Below, piece by piece: positions 7,890 to 16,781 of a DNA stretch of 64,000 nucleotides (position 1 is the first letter of the stretch; every line of letters begins with the position of its first letter). The DNA lies in NCBI RefSeq assembly GCF_004358425.1, contig NZ_CP037948.1, positions 124,001 through 188,000 on the forward strand. Direction: 5' to 3'. The position numbers were made by a program, and so were the translations under genes. This DNA is from Qipengyuania sediminis (GTDB lineage Bacteria; Pseudomonadota; Alphaproteobacteria; Sphingomonadales; Sphingomonadaceae). Below the pieces are notes generated by a model. That model ran no database searches, was not told where the DNA came from, and was given only the letters and a program-made list of their open reading frames with translations.

Positions 7890-10316
7890 ATGAGCAAATG
7901 GAAAGGAGCAGCAGCCTGGTCGCCCAAGGAAGCGCGCGCGGGCGATCGCCTTCCCTATGCCCGGCTGCTGGACGAAGCGACTGTCCTGCTGCGCGACGGC
8001 AGCGTGATGACCGCGATGCAGGTGCCCGGCCTGCTGTTCGAAACCGAGGATTCGGACGCATTGAACGCCCATCAGGCGACGCGCGAGGTGATGCTGCGAT
8101 CGACGCTCGACGCGCGCTTCGTCCTTTACCACCACGTCGTGCGCCGCCGGGTCGAGGTCGAGCTTGAGGCGACCTTCCCCGATGCGTTGAGCCGCCACAT
8201 CGACGCGCGCTGGCGCGAGCGGCTGGGCTCGGGCGCGCTGTTCGTTAACGACCAGTTCGTCACCCTGATCCGCCGCCCCGCGCGCGGTAAGGCGGGCTTG
8301 GTCGAACGGATGCAGAAGCGGGGCCGTAAGGCGCAGGGCAATACGGAGGCCGATCCCAAGGACATCCGCGCATTGAAGGCGGCAGCGACGGGCCTGCTCG
8401 CCAGCCTGTCGAGCTATGGCGCGCAGCTTCTGGGCGACTATCGCGGGCCGCAGGGCGCGACCAACAACGAGATCCTCGAGCTGCTGAGCGCGCTCTACAA
8501 CGGCGAGGTGCGCCCGGTTCGCCGCCCCGCCGAGGACACCGACATCGGGCATATGCTGCCATATCGGCGCGTTTCGTTCGGATTGGACGCAATCGAGCAG
8601 CGCGGCTCGGGCGCGCCCGATTTCTGCGCCATCCTCGGCCTCAAGGATTATCCCGAGGCGACCAGCCCCGGGCTCCTCGATGCGCTGCTGCGCCTGCCTT
8701 ACGAGATGGTGGTGTGCGAGAGCTACGCCCCCGCCGAGCGCCAGACCGCGCGCGAGCGGATGGACCTGGCGATCCGCCGCCTGCGCTCCGCCGACGAGGA
8801 GGCGATGGCGGAGCGGGCCGACATGCTCGCCGCGCGCGACGAGCTCGGTAATGGCGCGGTAGGCTTCGGCGACCATCACCTGACCGTGCAGGTCCGCGAG
8901 CGTGATCTGGGCCGCCTCGATGACGCCATGGCTGCCTGCGCCGCCGCATTGAGCGACACCGGCGCCATCGCGGTGCGCGAGGACATCAACCTGGAGCCTG
9001 CGTTCTGGGGCCAGTTCCCGGGGAACGAGGGCTATATCGTTCGCCGCGCGCTGATCTCGAGCGCGAACATGGCAAGCTTCGGGAGTTTCCACGGCTTCGC
9101 GCTCGGCAGCGCATCGGGAAATCACTGGGGCGATGCGGTGACGCTGCTTCAGACCACCAGCAGCACACCCTTCTTTTTCAACTTCCACCACGGCGATCTC
9201 GGCAATTTCAGCGTCATCGGGCCCTCTGGCTCGGGCAAGACGGTGGTGATGAACTTCCTCGCCGCGCAGGCGCAGAAATTCAGCCCCCGGACCGTGCTGT
9301 TCGACAAGGACCGCGGGGCGGAGCTCTTCGTCCGCGGCATCGGCGGGCGTTACGATGCGATCCGCGCGGGGGAGCCGACCGGCTTCAACCCGCTCGCGCT
9401 TCCCGACACTCCGTCGAACCGCGCCTTCCTGCGCGACTGGCTCGGCGTCCTGCTGAAGGCGGAGGGGCCGGAGGAGGAGGCGACCATCGCGGGGGCGGTC
9501 GATGCCGCCTATGGCAACGATCCTTCGCTGCGCCGGCTCAAGAACTTCCGCGAGCTCCTGTCCGGCAGCCGCCGCCCGCAGCCGGGCGACCTTGCCGACC
9601 GGCTGATGGCCTGGATCGGGACCGGCGAACATGCCTGGCTGTTCGATAATGCCGTCGACCGCCTTGAAATGAGCGCGCGCGTGCTCGGTTTCGACATGAC
9701 CGCGCTGCTCGAAAACCCGCGGTTGCGCACGCCGGTGATGATGTATCTCTTCCACCGGGTCGATGAGCGGCTCGACGGGCAGCCGACGATGATCCTCATC
9801 GACGAGGGCTGGAAAGCGCTCGACGATGCGGTTTTCGCCGCGCGCATCCGCGACTGGCTCAAGACGCTCCGGAAACGTAACGCACTGGTCGGCTTCGCTA
9901 CTCAAAGCGCGCGCGACGCGCTCGACAGCAGGATCGCCACCGCGCTGGTCGAACAGACCGCGACCATGATCTTCATGCCCAATAGCCGTGCCCGGGCGGA
10001 GGATTATTGCGATGGTTTCGGCCTGACGGGCCATGAGCTTGCGCTGATCCGCACGCTTCCCGCGCACAGCCGCTGCTTCCTGGTCCGCCAACCCGATGCG
10101 AGCGTCGTGGTCAGGCTCGACCTCTCCGGCGCGCCCGAGGTGCTGACGGTTCTTTCCGGTCGCGAGAGCGCGGTGCGCCGCCTTGACAGCTTGCGCGATG
10201 CGGTCGGCGATGCGCCTGCGGACTGGTTCGGTCCGCTCACCGGGTCTGCCTGGCCCGGCGGGGCGAACGATCGCGAGGCCGGGGACGGCAGCGAATTCAA
10301 ACTGGCCGCCGAATGA
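7890..10316 (+). CDS. virB4: VirB4 secretion ATPase
   Basis: This 808-residue protein is the main energising ATPase of the type IV secretion system. The CagE/TrbE/VirB N-terminal domain covers roughly residues 1-400. The P-loop GPSGSGKT lies near residue 445, the Walker B segment MILIDEGW near 633, and FATQSARDA follows as the conserved Q-motif region. The length is normal for VirB4 (about 790-820). The stop overlaps the next start as ATGA, so virB4 and virB6 are coupled. Confidence 0.95.
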   Translation: MSKWKGAAAWSPKEARAGDRLPYARLLDEATVLLRDGSVMTAMQVPGLLFETEDSDALNAHQATREVMLRSTLDARFVLYHHVVRRRVEVELEATFPDALSRHIDARWRERLGSGALFVNDQFVTLIRRPARGKAGLVERMQKRGRKAQGNTEADPKDIRALKAAATGLLASLSSYGAQLLGDYRGPQGATNNEILELLSALYNGEVRPVRRPAEDTDIGHMLPYRRVSFGLDAIEQRGSGAPDFCAILGLKDYPEATSPGLLDALLRLPYEMVVCESYAPAERQTARERMDLAIRRLRSADEEAMAERADMLAARDELGNGAVGFGDHHLTVQVRERDLGRLDDAMAACAAALSDTGAIAVREDINLEPAFWGQFPGNEGYIVRRALISSANMASFGSFHGFALGSASGNHWGDAVTLLQTTSSTPFFFNFHHGDLGNFSVIGPSGSGKTVVMNFLAAQAQKFSPRTVLFDKDRGAELFVRGIGGRYDAIRAGEPTGFNPLALPDTPSNRAFLRDWLGVLLKAEGPEEEATIAGAVDAAYGNDPSLRRLKNFRELLSGSRRPQPGDLADRLMAWIGTGEHAWLFDNAVDRLEMSARVLGFDMTALLENPRLRTPVMMYLFHRVDERLDGQPTMILIDEGWKALDDAVFAARIRDWLKTLRKRNALVGFATQSARDALDSRIATALVEQTATMIFMPNSRARAEDYCDGFGLTGHELALIRTLPAHSRCFLVRQPDASVVVRLDLSGAPEVLTVLSGRESAVRRLDSLRDAVGDAPADWFGPLTGSAWPGGANDREAGDGSEFKLAAE

Positions 10317-11512
10317 GCCCCGCAATGTCCAGCCCGCAGAATTGCACTGCCGTTACCGACGGGGCCGCGAACGGGATCGCGGCCGCGCTGCAGGCGGTGG
10401 ATTGCGTCGCGGGCAATGTCACCGGGCAGGCCTTCGGGCGGCTGTTCGCGCCCGGCGGTTCGATGGCGACCGTGCTCACCATCCTGCTCACGCTCTATGT
10501 CGCCTTCTTTGCCATCCAGCTTTTAACCGGCCGTGCGACACTCGGCGTCCGCTCGCTGACCCCGCGTATGATGACCGTTGGGCTGGTGCTGACTTTCGCG
10601 ACCAGCTGGGTCGCCTATCAAAGTGTCGTCTGGAATTTGGCGGTCGGCGCGCCCGATTGGATCGCGGGCGTGCTGACGGGCGATCGTGGCAGCGCGACGC
10701 AGACCTTTGCGGCCAAGATCGATGTCGTGTTCGCAGCGGTGCAGGAGGCAAACCGGGGTGCGAACGACATCTCCGCCTTCTCGCCGCCGGGCATGATGTG
10801 GCTCGGCGCGATCCTGCTCCTGCTCGGCACGGTTGGCGTGCTTGTGACCGCGCGGATTGCGCTGGCGGTCCTGATCGCGCTCGGGCCGATCTTCGTTGTC
10901 CTTGCGCTGTTTCCTGGAACGCGCGGGCTGTTCGCCGGCTGGGTCAAGGGGCTGACCATGCTGGCGCTGGCGCCGCTCTTCGCGGTGTTGGGCGGCAGCG
11001 TGATGCTCGAACTTTCGGTGCCGATGCTCGCCGCGCTGGTGGCGAGTGCCGGGCAGATCGATCCCCAGGCGGCGGTCGGCTTCTTTATGGTCGGCGCGGT
11101 GCACATGGCCCTGATGGTGATGGTGCTGAAGGTCGCTGGCGCGATGGTGGCTGGCTGGACCGTATTTGGCCTCGCCGTTCCCGAGCGTGATCGCGATCGC
11201 GGCGGATTGCCGGCTGGGGCCGCCGCCCCGCGGGCCACGCCCCAGGTCACACCGGCGCAGGAAGCGGGCGCCGCGATCGCCGCCGCACGCCGGATCGATA
11301 TCTCCGCGCAGCCCCTGGCCATGGCCCCCGCCAATGACGGGGGCGGCACCAGTGGCGCGGTCGGCGTTTCGGGCCAGCGCACCACCGTGGTGCATACCGC
11401 GGCTTCACCGAGTGGTCAGGTCGCGCCGCTTACCACCGGTCCTTCGCGCACACAGGGGATCGGCAATCGCTTCAAACCGGCGAATGCGCTCCGACAGGAG
11501 AGAATGAAATGA
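10313..11512 (+). CDS. virB6: VirB6/TrbL family polytopic channel protein
   Basis: The 399-residue protein has a short N-terminal region followed by about six hydrophobic segments between residues 40 and 290. A soluble Ala/Pro/Thr-rich tail of about 100 residues follows. This is the VirB6/TrbL layout, an inner-membrane part of the translocation path. The first ATG overlaps the virB4 stop as ATGA; a second ATG at 10325 is also possible. The stop overlaps the virB9 start in the same manner. Confidence 0.9.
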   Translation: MSPAMSSPQNCTAVTDGAANGIAAALQAVDCVAGNVTGQAFGRLFAPGGSMATVLTILLTLYVAFFAIQLLTGRATLGVRSLTPRMMTVGLVLTFATSWVAYQSVVWNLAVGAPDWIAGVLTGDRGSATQTFAAKIDVVFAAVQEANRGANDISAFSPPGMMWLGAILLLLGTVGVLVTARIALAVLIALGPIFVVLALFPGTRGLFAGWVKGLTMLALAPLFAVLGGSVMLELSVPMLAALVASAGQIDPQAAVGFFMVGAVHMALMVMVLKVAGAMVAGWTVFGLAVPERDRDRGGLPAGAAAPRATPQVTPAQEAGAAIAAARRIDISAQPLAMAPANDGGGTSGAVGVSGQRTTVVHTAASPSGQVAPLTTGPSRTQGIGNRFKPANALRQERMK

Positions 11513-12279
11513 TCCGCCTTACCGTCGTGGCTGCCGGCCTTGCGCTCGCCCTTACCGCTGCGCCCCCGGCGGCCGCAGACAACCGCCTCGTCGAGGTGCG
11601 CTATGACGCGGCCAAGGTCTATCGCATCGAAGGCAAGCCCAAGGTGCAGGCGACGATCCGTTTCGGAGAGGACGAATCGATCGAAAATGTTGCCGTGGGC
11701 GACAGCAATGCCTGGCAGATCACGCCCAACAAGCGGGCGAACCTCTTGTTCGTGAAACCTCTGCTGGCGCGCGCCTCCACCAATATGACGGTGGTGACCA
11801 ACAAGCACACCTATCTCTTCGATCTGGTTGCGAGCCCCGGCGCATCGCCGATGTATGTGCTGAGCTTCACCTATCCCGATGCGAAGCCCAAGCCGGGCGC
11901 GCAAATGGCCGCGGCCGCAGAGCCCGAGAAGCCGGCGATCGACCCCGCGATCATAAACTTCGCCTGGACGAGGTCGGGCGACAAGAAGCTGCTGCCCGAA
12001 AGCGTGTTCGACGATGGCGAGGCGACCTTCCTGACCTGGCCGGAAGGCCGCGCGGTCCCGGCCATCCTGATCACCGATACCGCGGGCACCGAAGGACCCG
12101 TTAACTTCACCGTGCGCGGCAGCACCATCGTCGTCGAAGGCGTGCCTTCGCAGATCGTGCTGCGCGCGGGCAAGGACCGCGCACTGATCGTCAATTCCGG
12201 CCCGACCCGCCCGGCGCGCGCCGGCAATACCAATGCCATCACAGCCCCGCCCGCCCTTGCGCAGCAGGATCGGAGATAA
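11509..12279 (+). CDS. virB9: VirB9/CagX outer-core component
   Basis: A 256-residue exported protein with a signal peptide ending near AAAD (about residue 23). The N-terminal VirB9 domain includes VRYDAAKVYRIEGKPKVQ. The C-terminal CagX domain includes FAWTRSGDKKLLPESVFDDG and the ALIVNSG strand. With VirB10 and normally the lipoprotein VirB7 it forms the periplasmic/outer-membrane core. No VirB7-like lipoprotein is seen nearby, so either the core lacks it or a distant gene supplies it. Confidence 0.93.
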   Translation: MIRLTVVAAGLALALTAAPPAAADNRLVEVRYDAAKVYRIEGKPKVQATIRFGEDESIENVAVGDSNAWQITPNKRANLLFVKPLLARASTNMTVVTNKHTYLFDLVASPGASPMYVLSFTYPDAKPKPGAQMAAAAEPEKPAIDPAIINFAWTRSGDKKLLPESVFDDGEATFLTWPEGRAVPAILITDTAGTEGPVNFTVRGSTIVVEGVPSQIVLRAGKDRALIVNSGPTRPARAGNTNAITAPPALAQQDRR

Positions 12280-12282
12280 ATC

Positions 12283-13410
12283 ATGCGTCTCGCCATGAAG
12301 CTGCCGCCCAAGGGATCGGGTGCTAGCGCCGCCGCCGCAAATGATGTCGATCCGCGCGAGGGAGCCGATCTCGACGTCATCGATCTCGCGAGCCGCAACG
12401 CCTATCCCGTGGTGGCCGGCAAGAAGGGCAAGATGGACGGCATGGGCATGGCGGCGGGCATCGCGCTTGTCGCCGGGCTCGGCCTCGTCACGCTGTGGAG
12501 CATGAGCTCGGCGCGGATGGAGCAGCCTGCCCCGCAGGCGGGAGCCGCCGCCCCTGCCAATCCGGTCGTCACCCCGGCCCCGCCGGTGGTGCTGCAGCCG
12601 GGTCCTCAGGTCGCGCCGCCGCCGCCCACAAACCTCGTCGATCCGGCACCGTCGCCGGTCTATGCCGCGCCGCCCGCCGCCGGGCCGGCGCCACAACCCG
12701 TAACCAATCCCAATTCCAGTCCCACCGTGGTCTTCGACGCGGGTGGCACCCCGGTGGCGGCCACCCCGGCGGAAGCCGCTGCCCTGGCTGCGGCGACCGG
12801 CAACAGCCCGAACGACTTCGCCAGCCGCGTCGGCGGCGTGGGCGGTGCGGCCGCACGTGCCAGCGCGATGACCAACCCCGGCACCACTGTCACCCAGGGG
12901 ACGCTGATCCCCGCAGTGCTTGAAACCGCGATCGATACCAATGTCCCGGGCTATGTCCGCGCGGTAGTGAGCCAGGATGTGCGCAGCTTCGACGGCACGC
13001 GCGTGCTTGTCCCGCGCTCGAGCCGGCTGATCGGCCAGTATCAGTCGGGCCTACAGAACGGGCAGCGCCGCGCCTATGTCATCTGGACGCGGCTGATCCG
13101 GCCGGATGGCGCTTCGGTCAATTTGGCCTCGCCCGGCATCGGCTTCGACGGCACGACCGGGCTTGCGGGTCAGGTCTCGGGGAACAGCTTCTTCAAGCGG
13201 TTCGGATCGGCGATGCTCCTCTCGGTCGTCGGCGGGCTCGGCGGGCTCGCTTCGGGCGGGGCCTCGGTGATCCTGGGCGGGGCGGGGCAGACCGCGGCTT
13301 CCACCGCGGCGCAACAGGATGGGCAGAGGGGTCCGACCGTGCGCGTCCGCCAGGGCGAGCCGATCCGCATCTTCACCGCCCGCGACCTCGACTTTTCCGG
13401 CGTCAGCTGA
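12283..13410 (+). CDS. virB10: VirB10/TrbI channel-core protein
   Basis: This 375-residue protein has a cytoplasmic N terminus and one transmembrane helix around residues 48-68. A Pro/Ala-rich periplasmic linker covers about 75-150, and the TrbI domain starts with GTLIPAVLETAIDTNVPG. The C terminus shows SGNSFFKRFGSA and the VRVRQGEPIRIF strand. VirB10 spans both membranes and senses ATP energy from VirB4 and VirB11. It lies three bases after virB9 and nine before virB11. Confidence 0.94.
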   Translation: MRLAMKLPPKGSGASAAAANDVDPREGADLDVIDLASRNAYPVVAGKKGKMDGMGMAAGIALVAGLGLVTLWSMSSARMEQPAPQAGAAAPANPVVTPAPPVVLQPGPQVAPPPPTNLVDPAPSPVYAAPPAAGPAPQPVTNPNSSPTVVFDAGGTPVAATPAEAAALAAATGNSPNDFASRVGGVGGAAARASAMTNPGTTVTQGTLIPAVLETAIDTNVPGYVRAVVSQDVRSFDGTRVLVPRSSRLIGQYQSGLQNGQRRAYVIWTRLIRPDGASVNLASPGIGFDGTTGLAGQVSGNSFFKRFGSAMLLSVVGGLGGLASGGASVILGGAGQTAASTAAQQDGQRGPTVRVRQGEPIRIFTARDLDFSGVS

Positions 13411-13419
13411 GCGGCGGCG

Positions 13420-14463
13420 ATGAGCGCCGAGATCCATACCTTTCCGCCTGAAGAGCGTTTCGATCCGGCGCTTAACGATGCGCCGCCGGTCGATCTGCAC
13501 GGGGAGCGCAGCGTCTATCTCGACGCCTATCTCGCGCCTTTTGCCGAGTGGCTGGCGCGCGACACGGTAACCGAGATCATCGTCAACCGCCCGGGCGAGG
13601 TGTGGATCGAGGACGCGGCCCGGCCGGGCATGCAGAAGATCCACCGGCCCCAAATCGACGACCGCTTGGTGCAGCGGTTGGCGGAACAGGTGGCGCGCGT
13701 CAGCCACCAGGGCATCAATCGCGAGCATCCACTGCTCGGCGCGACCCTGCCCGATGGTGCGCGGGTCCAGTTCTGCGGGCCCCCTGCGGCGCGCAAGCAC
13801 TGGGCCATGGCGATCCGCCGTCACCGCCGGCTCGACCTGCCACTGGACGCCTATGACGCGGGTCCCCTTCTCGCCGCGGCGAGCGCGCCGCTGCCTGATC
13901 CGCAAGCGCGCCCGATCGCCTTTCTCCGCGAGGCGATCCGTCAGCGCAAGACGATCCTCATTTCGGGTGGCACCAGCACCGGCAAGACGACCTTCCTCAA
14001 CGCCATGCTCGGGGAGATCCCGGTGCACGAGCGAGTCGTACTGGTCGAGGATACGCCGGAATTGCGGCTTCCCGGCGAAAACGGCGTCGGCCTCGTGGCG
14101 GTGAAGGGCGAGCTTGGCGAGGCCAAGGTGACCGCCAACGAGCTCCTCCAGGCCGCGCTTCGCCTGCGCCCCGATCGCATCGTGCTCGGCGAATTGCGCG
14201 GCGCGGAAAGCGTCAGCTTCCTGCGCGCGATCAATACCGGCCACCCGGGCAGCTTCTCCACCATCCACGCGAACAGCCTCACTGGCGCGCTCGAACAGCT
14301 CGCGCTGATGGTGATGCAGACCGGCATCGGGCTGACCCGCAGCGACACCATCGCTTATGCTGCGAGCGTGATCGACGTTCTGGTCCAGTTGGGCCGCGAC
14401 GGCGACGGGCGGCGCGGCATCGTCGAGATCGCGGACAGCCACGCGCTGCTGGCCGCCGGCTAG
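13420..14463 (+). CDS. virB11: VirB11 hexameric ATPase
   Basis: The 347-residue protein has the VirB11 N-terminal domain (FAEWLARDTVTEIIVNRPGE) and the RecA-like ATPase domain. Its P-loop GGTSTGKTTF lies near residue 180, followed by an Asp box (VLVEDTPEL), a Walker B region with RPDRIVLGELRGAE, and the His box GHPGSFSTIHAN. It powers pilus assembly and substrate transfer on the inner face of the membrane. It is the last gene of the operon; the stop abuts the TonB-receptor relic without any spacer. Confidence 0.95.
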   Translation: MSAEIHTFPPEERFDPALNDAPPVDLHGERSVYLDAYLAPFAEWLARDTVTEIIVNRPGEVWIEDAARPGMQKIHRPQIDDRLVQRLAEQVARVSHQGINREHPLLGATLPDGARVQFCGPPAARKHWAMAIRRHRRLDLPLDAYDAGPLLAAASAPLPDPQARPIAFLREAIRQRKTILISGGTSTGKTTFLNAMLGEIPVHERVVLVEDTPELRLPGENGVGLVAVKGELGEAKVTANELLQAALRLRPDRIVLGELRGAESVSFLRAINTGHPGSFSTIHANSLTGALEQLALMVMQTGIGLTRSDTIAYAASVIDVLVQLGRDGDGRRGIVEIADSHALLAAG

Positions 14464-15029
14464 CAAGGCCGCGTCCGCAACAATCCTGCCGTCGCCCTTG
14501 CCCCTGGGATCGCGCTGGGCGATCTCCTCGATCTCGAGCGGTTCGAAATCCTGCGCGGGCCGCAGGGCACGCTGTTCGGTCGCAACACCAGCGCGGGCGC
14601 GCTCAACATCACCACGCGCCGGCCCGCTCTCAACGAGGTCGAAGGCTTCGCCAATGCGACCTATGGCAATTACGACTATATCGGGGCGCAGGCGGGGGTC
14701 AGCGTGCCCCTCGTCGCCGACCAGCTCGCGATCCGCGTCTCGGGCGGCTATCGCAAGCGCGACGGCTATATCGTCAGCTCGGCGAGCGGCGCGCCCAATA
14801 CGGTGACGGCGCATGTGCAGGAGGAATACTTCAAGGTGAACGCCGTGCTCGGCTTCACCACCCCGAACGAGCGCTCACCTCCGAGGTCTGGGGCCTCAAC
14901 CTGACCGACGAAATCACCCGCGGCATCACCGCCGACACGCCCTTGCGTGGCGGGGCAGAACAGCGCAGCCGCATCGCCTTCCTGGAAGAACCGCGCACCT
15001 ATGGCGTGACGGTACGCACCAAGTTCTGA
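14464..15029 (+). pseudogene. TonB-dependent receptor remnant with internal deletion
   Basis: From 14464 the frame encodes part of a plug domain (DLERFEILRGPQGTLFGRNT, then SAGALNITTRRP) and the first barrel strands up to GFTTPNE near 14870. The sequence then jumps to another frame that encodes the last barrel strands and ends with a C-terminal aromatic residue (EPRTYGVTVRTKF) at 15026. The signal peptide, TonB box and most of the barrel are missing, so no functional receptor can be made. It is a decayed, internally deleted copy whose left edge is fused to the virB11 stop codon. Confidence 0.85.
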
Positions 15030-15087
15030 GCGCTTCTTCTTCAGGGGGAGGGGGAGGGTAGGGCCGGGTGGGAACGGCCGGCCCCCT

Positions 15088-15828
15088 TTATTTGGCGCTT
15101 GCGAAGGGCGAGAAATCGGTTTCGGTATCGAAAACGTCCACGCCTTCGCGCCGCTTCAGCCAGCCGACCGCGGCATAGGTGAAGGGGGTCAGCAGCGCCT
15201 CCCACGCAGTCTTGATCGCCCATTGCGACAGCACGACCTGCCACAAGAGCTCGGGCGGCCAGCCTGCCACGCCCCAGAAGGCGAGCGGGTAGAAGATCAG
15301 GCTGTCGAGCCCTTGGCCGACGAAGGTCGAGCCGATCGTGCGCGCCCAGAGGTGCCTGCCCCCGGTTGCCACCTTCATCTTGGCGAGCACGAAGCTGTTG
15401 GCGAATTCGCCCGCCCAGAAGGCGATCATCGAGGCGGCGACGATGCGCCAGGTATTGCCGAAGACCTTCTCGTAGGCGGCCTGCCCGTCCCACCCCTCGG
15501 CGGCGGGGAGGCTCACCACCACCCAGGCCATGAAGGCCATGAAGGCGAGCGCTGCGAACCCCGTCCAGATCACCCGCCGCGCCCGGGCATAGCCATAGAC
15601 CTCCGTCAGGATGTCGCCGATGATGTAACTGACGGGGAAGAACAGCACTCCGGCACCGAAGGACCACTCGGCTCCGTTCGGCAGCGTCACATAGCTCGGT
15701 TTCGAAGCGCCGATGAGGTTCGAGAGCAGCAGGATGGTGACGAAAGCCGCCGTCACCAGATCGAGATAGCGGAAGCCGCCGGCGGGGACGGCGGCGGTGC
15801 TGCGGCGGGGCGGGGCGTTATCCATCAT
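15088..15828 (-). CDS. Queuosine precursor transporter (YhhQ/VUT family)
   Basis: An integral membrane protein of about 246 residues with roughly six helices. The YhhQ/ECF-like family motifs are SNLIGASKP near the N terminus, FPVSYIIGDILTEVYGY, and a C-terminal KTAWEALLTPFTY. The family takes up preQ0/preQ1-type deazaguanines for tRNA queuosine. The start is placed at the paired ATGs at 15828/15825 behind a GCGGGG element; an ATG at 15861 is in frame but adds a poor extension. queE, another queuosine-pathway gene, lies at 52.1 kb, so a local precursor route may exist as well. Confidence 0.85.
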   Translation of the reverse strand: MMDNAPPRRSTAAVPAGGFRYLDLVTAAFVTILLLSNLIGASKPSYVTLPNGAEWSFGAGVLFFPVSYIIGDILTEVYGYARARRVIWTGFAALAFMAFMAWVVVSLPAAEGWDGQAAYEKVFGNTWRIVAASMIAFWAGEFANSFVLAKMKVATGGRHLWARTIGSTFVGQGLDSLIFYPLAFWGVAGWPPELLWQVVLSQWAIKTAWEALLTPFTYAAVGWLKRREGVDVFDTETDFSPFASAK

Positions 15829-15887
15829 CCCCGCTGCTATCGCGCTTTGGCGGCAGCGCAAAGCACGCTACACGAGGGGCCCTCCGC

Positions 15888-15964
15888 GCGCCCGTAGTTC
15901 AACTGGATAGAGCACGAGCCTTCTAAGCTTGGAGTTGCAGGTTCGAGTCCTGCCGGGCGCGCCA
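15888..15964 (+). tRNA. tRNA-Arg (anticodon TCT)
   Basis: The acceptor stem GCGCCCG pairs perfectly with CGGGCGC. The anticodon arm CGAGC-CTTCTAA-GCTTG puts TCT at 34-36 (reads AGA). The T arm is GCAGG-TTCGAGT-CCTGC, and GCCA follows, so CCA is encoded. No direct repeat or integrase was seen near it, so it does not appear to be an occupied attachment site here. Confidence 0.97.
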
Positions 15965-16037
15965 GTATCCTGTGAGACGAGCGCGCGACCGGTGCTTTAG
16001 ACCGGCACGGCTTCGGGCTCGAACCGTTGTGAACCGT

Positions 16038-16781
16038 ATGCCCTTACCGAAGATCGGCACCGCTGGTTGGAGCATCCCACGCAGCTGCGGAGAGCTCTTC
16101 CTCGGGGAAGGCTCGGCGCTGGAGCGATATGCGCGCCGGTTTGCGGTCGCGGAGATCAACAGCTCATTCCATCGCTCGCATCGTGCTTCGACATGGGAAC
16201 GTTGGCGCGACAGCACCCCGCCGGGGTTTTGCTTTTCGGCCAAGCTTCCCAAGCTGATCACACATCAACTCAAGCTCGTCGATTTCGACGGCCCGCTGAT
16301 CGCGTTTCTCGAAGAAGCGCACTGCCTCGGGCCAAAGCTCGCGGTGCTGCTCGTCCAGCTTCCCCCCAAGCTGGTTTTCGATGCGGAAGTGGCACAGGGT
16401 TTCTTCACCGCGCTGAGCGAGCGCACTGACGCGACGGTGGTTTGCGAGCCGCGTCATGCGAGCTGGTTCACTAGCGAAGCGAACGATTTGCTCGTCGCCC
16501 ATAAGGTCGCCCGCGCCGCCGCTGATCCTGCCGTTTGTGAGAGTGCTGCGGTCCCTGGCGGATGGCTAGGCCTCCACTACTGGCGGTTGCACGGTTCGCC
16601 TGTGATATACCGGTCAAGCTACGCCGACCGCATTCCGGAGCTCGCGCGTGCCCTTGCCAAAGGCGATAGCCCGATTTGGTGCATCTTCGACAACACCGCT
16701 TCCTCAGCAGCCACAGCCGACGCTCTTGCTCTGATGGCGGCGGTCAGCCCCGCATCGCCCGGTCGAGCGGCTCGGCGGTGA
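16038..16781 (+). CDS. DUF72 domain protein
   Basis: A TIM-barrel-like protein of 247 residues of the DUF72 (YecE) family. Motifs seen are IGTAGWSIP at the N terminus, VAEINSSFHR, FCFSAKLPKLITH, and LHYWRLHGSP with IWCIFDNTA near the C terminus. The biochemical role of the family is not settled. The ATG at 16038 fits the family start better than an in-frame ATG at 15972. Its 3' end overlaps the convergent NUDIX gene by 38 bases. Confidence 0.85.
   Translation: MPLPKIGTAGWSIPRSCGELFLGEGSALERYARRFAVAEINSSFHRSHRASTWERWRDSTPPGFCFSAKLPKLITHQLKLVDFDGPLIAFLEEAHCLGPKLAVLLVQLPPKLVFDAEVAQGFFTALSERTDATVVCEPRHASWFTSEANDLLVAHKVARAAADPAVCESAAVPGGWLGLHYWRLHGSPVIYRSSYADRIPELARALAKGDSPIWCIFDNTASSAATADALALMAAVSPASPGRAARR

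Noticed and set aside
7800..10325. An 841-codon minus-strand frame antisense to virB4
   Set aside because: It mirrors the virB4 codons, has no recognisable domain, and the plus-strand frame has all VirB4 motifs.
15923..16261. A 112-codon minus-strand frame ending WRARQDSNLQLQA
   Set aside because: It is the false frame antisense to tRNA-Arg and the start of the DUF72 gene.
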